A program made the translations under genes and the position numbers. Positions 60,420 to 64,000 of a DNA stretch of 64,000 nucleotides are shown here, in pieces (the stretch's first letter is position 1; each line of letters begins with the position of its first letter). The notes under the pieces were generated by a model that made no database searches, was not told where the DNA came from, and saw nothing but the letters and a program-made list of their open reading frames with translations. This stretch comes from Neurospora crassa OR74A (Eukaryota > Ascomycota > Sordariomycetes > Sordariales > Sordariaceae): the NCBI RefSeq assembly GCF_000182925.2, contig NC_026504.1, positions 868,001-932,000 on the forward strand. Reading direction: 5' to 3'.

Positions 60420-63150
60420 TCAATACCGTAATCTAACTCGTATATTACAAATAGCGCCCAGCGGAAGGCATCCAACATTTAATATAATAATAATAGTAAG
60501 TAATTACTATATCCAATAACAGGGTAATATATGTTACGCATTTTAGCTTTCTCGAACTTACTAATAATAGTAGGTCGCAAGTGGTTTTCGCTTACGTTAG
60601 GAATATCCAACTCCTCCTCTTCAATTGGATAAGGGGTAATACTTAACTTAATTTTATTATTATATTAAAAAAAATCTTCGAATAATATCGGCGCTTACTA
60701 AACTAAAATATTAATTTAATTTATTAAAGCGCGGTCGGTATCAGTAAATAAATTGAATAGCGCGAAACGAATAGTATAAACAATATACTCCTATTCGAAG
60801 ATTTATTTTTTAATATTTCGGCTATTAATCGTTTAAGCTATTATTTTAAATCGTTAATTTTATTATTATTAACTTTAATTCCTTAAATATCATTATCCTA
60901 ATTGTAGGTATTAGTTTTGTATATACAATTAGGAAAGAATTATATAGGGCGGCCCAGCACCAGGCCGAGATTTCGTATAATACGAGCATAAATAATAAAA
61001 TTTTAAGAGTAATTACTAGTACTACTTACTTATAATATTTCTCTTCCGCCAATATATTAAGTAAATTAAGTAGACTATTCTTATTATAAAGACGACTATA
61101 ATATATACCTAAATATATATTCGGCCGTAATACTTTTCTAATATACTCCTTTGTACGCTTAGGAAGGTTGGTCGCTTCCGCTACTATATTTACTACCCCC
61201 TATTCTTCATCTTTATTAAATATTTCTATATTATTTAGTATATTAATATTTATTAGACTACTTCCACTATAACTACTCGTAGTACTAAGGCCCCCAACAC
61301 TTATTAATCTACTTACTAATAAGATCCGAAATAATATTTATAATAAATAACGAACTCGATTTTTAAATACTTAGTACACTCTCAGATTCTTAGCTACTAT
61401 ATATACTACAGCCTAATACAATTTTTTATACTATACCCTTCTATTAAAAGTAATATTTTCAATTTTTTTATATACTTATTTGGTATTTCTAGTATTTATT
61501 AATACTATATTACTCTAAATTATTATTACTATAGCTTACACAATATAACTCAATAAACTATCGTCTACTCCGTCATCTTTATTATTATCATCTCCATCCG
61601 AATTAATATAATTAAATTATATTACAGCCTTCCAAACTACTTATATATATTAATTAATAAAATCTTTCCGTAACTATACTTCTAGAAGGGGTACTATAAT
61701 AATTAACTATTAGATATATTGTAATAAATTGTATATATCCAAATATAAAATAGAAGGTAAAGCGTTCCAATTAGAAGGGAATAGCCAATTACAAAATATA
61801 TAATTATACTTAATACGTACTTTGGGCGTAAAAAAGACTTTAAAAAGCATTTCGTAAGTAGCGGCTATTATACCTTTATACTTAAAATATACTAAATTTA
61901 GAACCTGGGTTATAATAGTATTTAGCATTAGCGTTAAATCGAATAATATTGGCCGTATTTTACTAATACCCTACTAGGTCTTAAAAGCGGCCTTATCTTT
62001 CTTAATAAATAAATTATTATCTACTTCGTACTGCATTTATATATATTAATAATAAAACCTATTAATTTTAGGGGTTCCTATCCTACGAATAATGTTTTAT
62101 TAATTAATAATATATTATAGGCCAACGAAGCAAAAATAATAAAATTTATAGCCGGCTATACCAATAATACCAACGTTCTAATTCTATTATAGTATATCGC
62201 TAGTATAATAAAGCGTAAATACCGATACTATAGCAAGTCTACTATAAATTTCCATTATTATTATACTCTAATTAAACGGTATTAAATAGCCAAAATATTT
62301 AATAATATTATCGAAGTTAAAAGCGTAGGGGCCCAAAACCAATAGAAAAATATTAGTATTTCTAGTACAACTATTTCCAAAAGATAGGCCAGCAAGGCTC
62401 TAATATATACCTATAACTAACCGCCGGGCGTTGTAATAAACGCTAAAACCGTTAATAAATATAAGTACTAAATAATTTAATATATTTATACCGCCGTTAA
62501 TTCTATCCTATTAATGCTCAAAAATTATATAATTAAAGGCTTTAATTTCTAATTCCGCTCGAGGGGGTAAAATATAAGTAAGAGGGTAAATTTATCTTTT
62601 AAAGTCTAGATCCTTAGGGTTTACTCGATAGCTAGTACCCTCTTTCTCATTAAGTCCTACTTTATTAAAAACTCGGCGAATTAGAAAAGAATTCTTTTTT
62701 TTCTCTATATATAACTCTATTAAGTATTTCGCAAAGTCTAATCTAGGCCTTCTACTTAGGATAGCCGGATTCGGGTTATTTAAATTATTACTATTAAAAT
62801 AATCGGAATTAACGGGTGCAAATTAGTCAGCCTAATATTAAGGTATCTAATACTCTTCGTTCATACGTATTATAAATTTAAATTTTCTAAAATATATATC
62901 CTAGCCCACTTAGTAGTATATACCTAATCCTAGAATTTCTTGTTCAATAATATTAATATCTACGTATTTATTAATAATAAGTATAACCTCCCTTTACTAT
63001 TCATAGAAATCGTTAGTATAATTCTTACTAATAACCTTAATACGGCTAATATATATTATATAATTATAATAATCGTTATTTAAACGATAATTGTAATAAC
63101 CATTCTCTTTGTAGTCATAGAAGTAAATGAAATCTAATAGGAAAATAGCC
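60420..63150 (-). pseudogene. Unassigned long coding remnant
   Basis: Minus-strand reading is protein-like over several kilobases, with mainly TAA/TAG stops. Examples: about 63,120-62,890 (DINIIEQEILGLGIYYQVGQ), 62,760-62,580 (SFLIRRVFNKVGLNEKEGTS), the open 72-codon part 61,710-61,928 (MLNTIITQVLNLVYFKYKGI) and 60,650-60,420 (PYPIEEEELDIPNVSENHLR, then NYLLLLLYQMLDAFRWALFV). I do not recognise the family. It is not the Rep, helicase, gypsy or LINE protein seen elsewhere here. Frames change several times. It lies downstream of the Helitron 5' end at 58,377 but on the opposite strand, so it could be cargo, another element, or a captured gene. Confidence 0.35.
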
Positions 63151-64000
63151 TTCCTATTATCGTTAGAATTACTAATAAAATATATATACTTACTAAATAT
63201 CGTACGAATGGATAATAACTAGTAAGGTATATAAGATAGTTCTATTGGATTATCTATTAGATAGGCTATACCTTTATACAATATTGCAATTATATCCGAA
63301 TTGAGAAATACCTAAAAAAGAAATTTGGGGTCTATAAAGTATAGGGGTACTAAGACTGTGTTTGGGTTTAGTTGCTAGTCGTTTAGTTGTTATTCGGCTG
63401 CGGCTAATTAATTAGAATTAGAACCCTCCTATAATTCCAAATCTACCTCAATATTCTTATCCTTATCTTTTTATTTTAATATATTACACTTCGCTTACTA
63501 CTTTTATTTCTAACGTACCGACTCCGTCCTTATTCTCGAAATTTATAATAGTATACTTACAACCCTTATATTTAATAAAAGTAGTCTACGTAAGATACGC
63601 TTTTTAAGGGTTATTTATTATTTAGGAAGCTGTTTAATAATTAAAATATAGTGGCTATTACAACCCTATAATACGCCTAATATCTATACCTATATTTTAT
63701 ACTATTTATAGGATATACGGTTAATATATATATATAAGCCGAATAGTATCTCAAAGTTGGAGGATCCTTCGTACTTATTATAATAATATTGTAAAAGTTT
63801 AGACTTATTAGTTATAAGTCTATACAATATAACGCCTTTAATAATCTCTAGTTTTTTTAATTGATTAATTTATTTAATAACCTATTCGTTAATAAACTCC
63901 TTATTAAATTCAATAATATTAGGCTTTTATTGGTCAAATTCCTATTCGTTATATTTGATATCTATACGAAGTTCTTATTTATTAACTTCTAAATCGGCAA
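63151..64000. other. AT-rich end of window, nothing assigned
   Basis: RIP-mutated DNA with no recognised motif. The minus-strand remnant to the left probably continues through it past the window edge. Confidence 0.4.

Noticed and set aside
1-64000. tRNA or rRNA genes
   Set aside because: No cloverleaf with A and B boxes and no conserved rRNA block was noticed by eye; a covariance-model scan would be needed to exclude a degraded one.

Overview
The window looks like nuclear DNA of a filamentous ascomycete (Pezizomycotina; Eurotiales-like, but the species cannot be told). Reasons: a hexose-transporter gene with three short introns that carry fungal-type splice signals and CTAAC branch points, and a long AT-rich tract with the signature of repeat-induced point mutation (RIP). 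From about 8 kb onward CpA and TpG are scarce, TpA is very common and CpG is kept. Conserved protein motifs can still be read there if TAA/TAG stops are taken as mutated Gln or Trp codons.

Layout. Bases 1-7,039 are of normal composition. They hold few supportable features: a decayed gene for a secreted/GPI-type protein (2,073-2,950) and one intact gene, an MFS monosaccharide transporter (4,366-6,191, 527 codons), with a TATA box and three CreA-type motifs upstream. Bases 7,040-64,000 are a transposon graveyard with no intact host gene that I can recognise. In it I resolve: (1) a Helitron2/Helentron-type family, with a 10.9 kb Rep-helicase element (26,757-37,699), an 846 bp non-autonomous relative (7,040-7,885) and a third 5' end (58,377 onward); (2) a Tad/I-type LINE family with three copies, L1 (15,238 down to about 8,652, minus), L2 (25,885-26,756 plus 37,700-38,645) and L3 (40,831-43,481, 52,218-53,057 and 55,707-58,376); (3) two complete Ty3/gypsy elements with matched LTRs and perfect 5-bp target duplications (17,807-25,354 and 43,482-52,217, both minus); (4) a dispersed family, here called E (53,058-55,694; a 100-bp insert at 13,966-14,065; two inverted arms at 8,188-8,651 and 16,165-16,627); (5) a poorly understood repeat pair around 38,650-40,100 and 58,790-59,950, and an unassigned minus-strand coding remnant from 60,420 to about 63,150.

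The insertions are nested and can be ordered. The LINE copies came first. Gypsy-2 and element E then split L3, a Helitron split L2, and another Helitron 5' end cuts the L3 tail. Each gypsy element has its own RIP gradient: mutation is heavy inside and fades to almost none at the outer ends of both LTRs, although the flanking DNA is itself old and RIP-mutated. So RIP acted on successive layers.

The observations most worth following are the covarying asymmetric terminal repeats and 3' hairpin of the Helitron2 family, a reading frame running antisense between pol and the 3' LTR of gypsy-1, and the 100-bp E insert with a 13-bp target duplication that contains only the structured 5' end of its family. 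All boundaries and homologies were found by eye; no database search was run.
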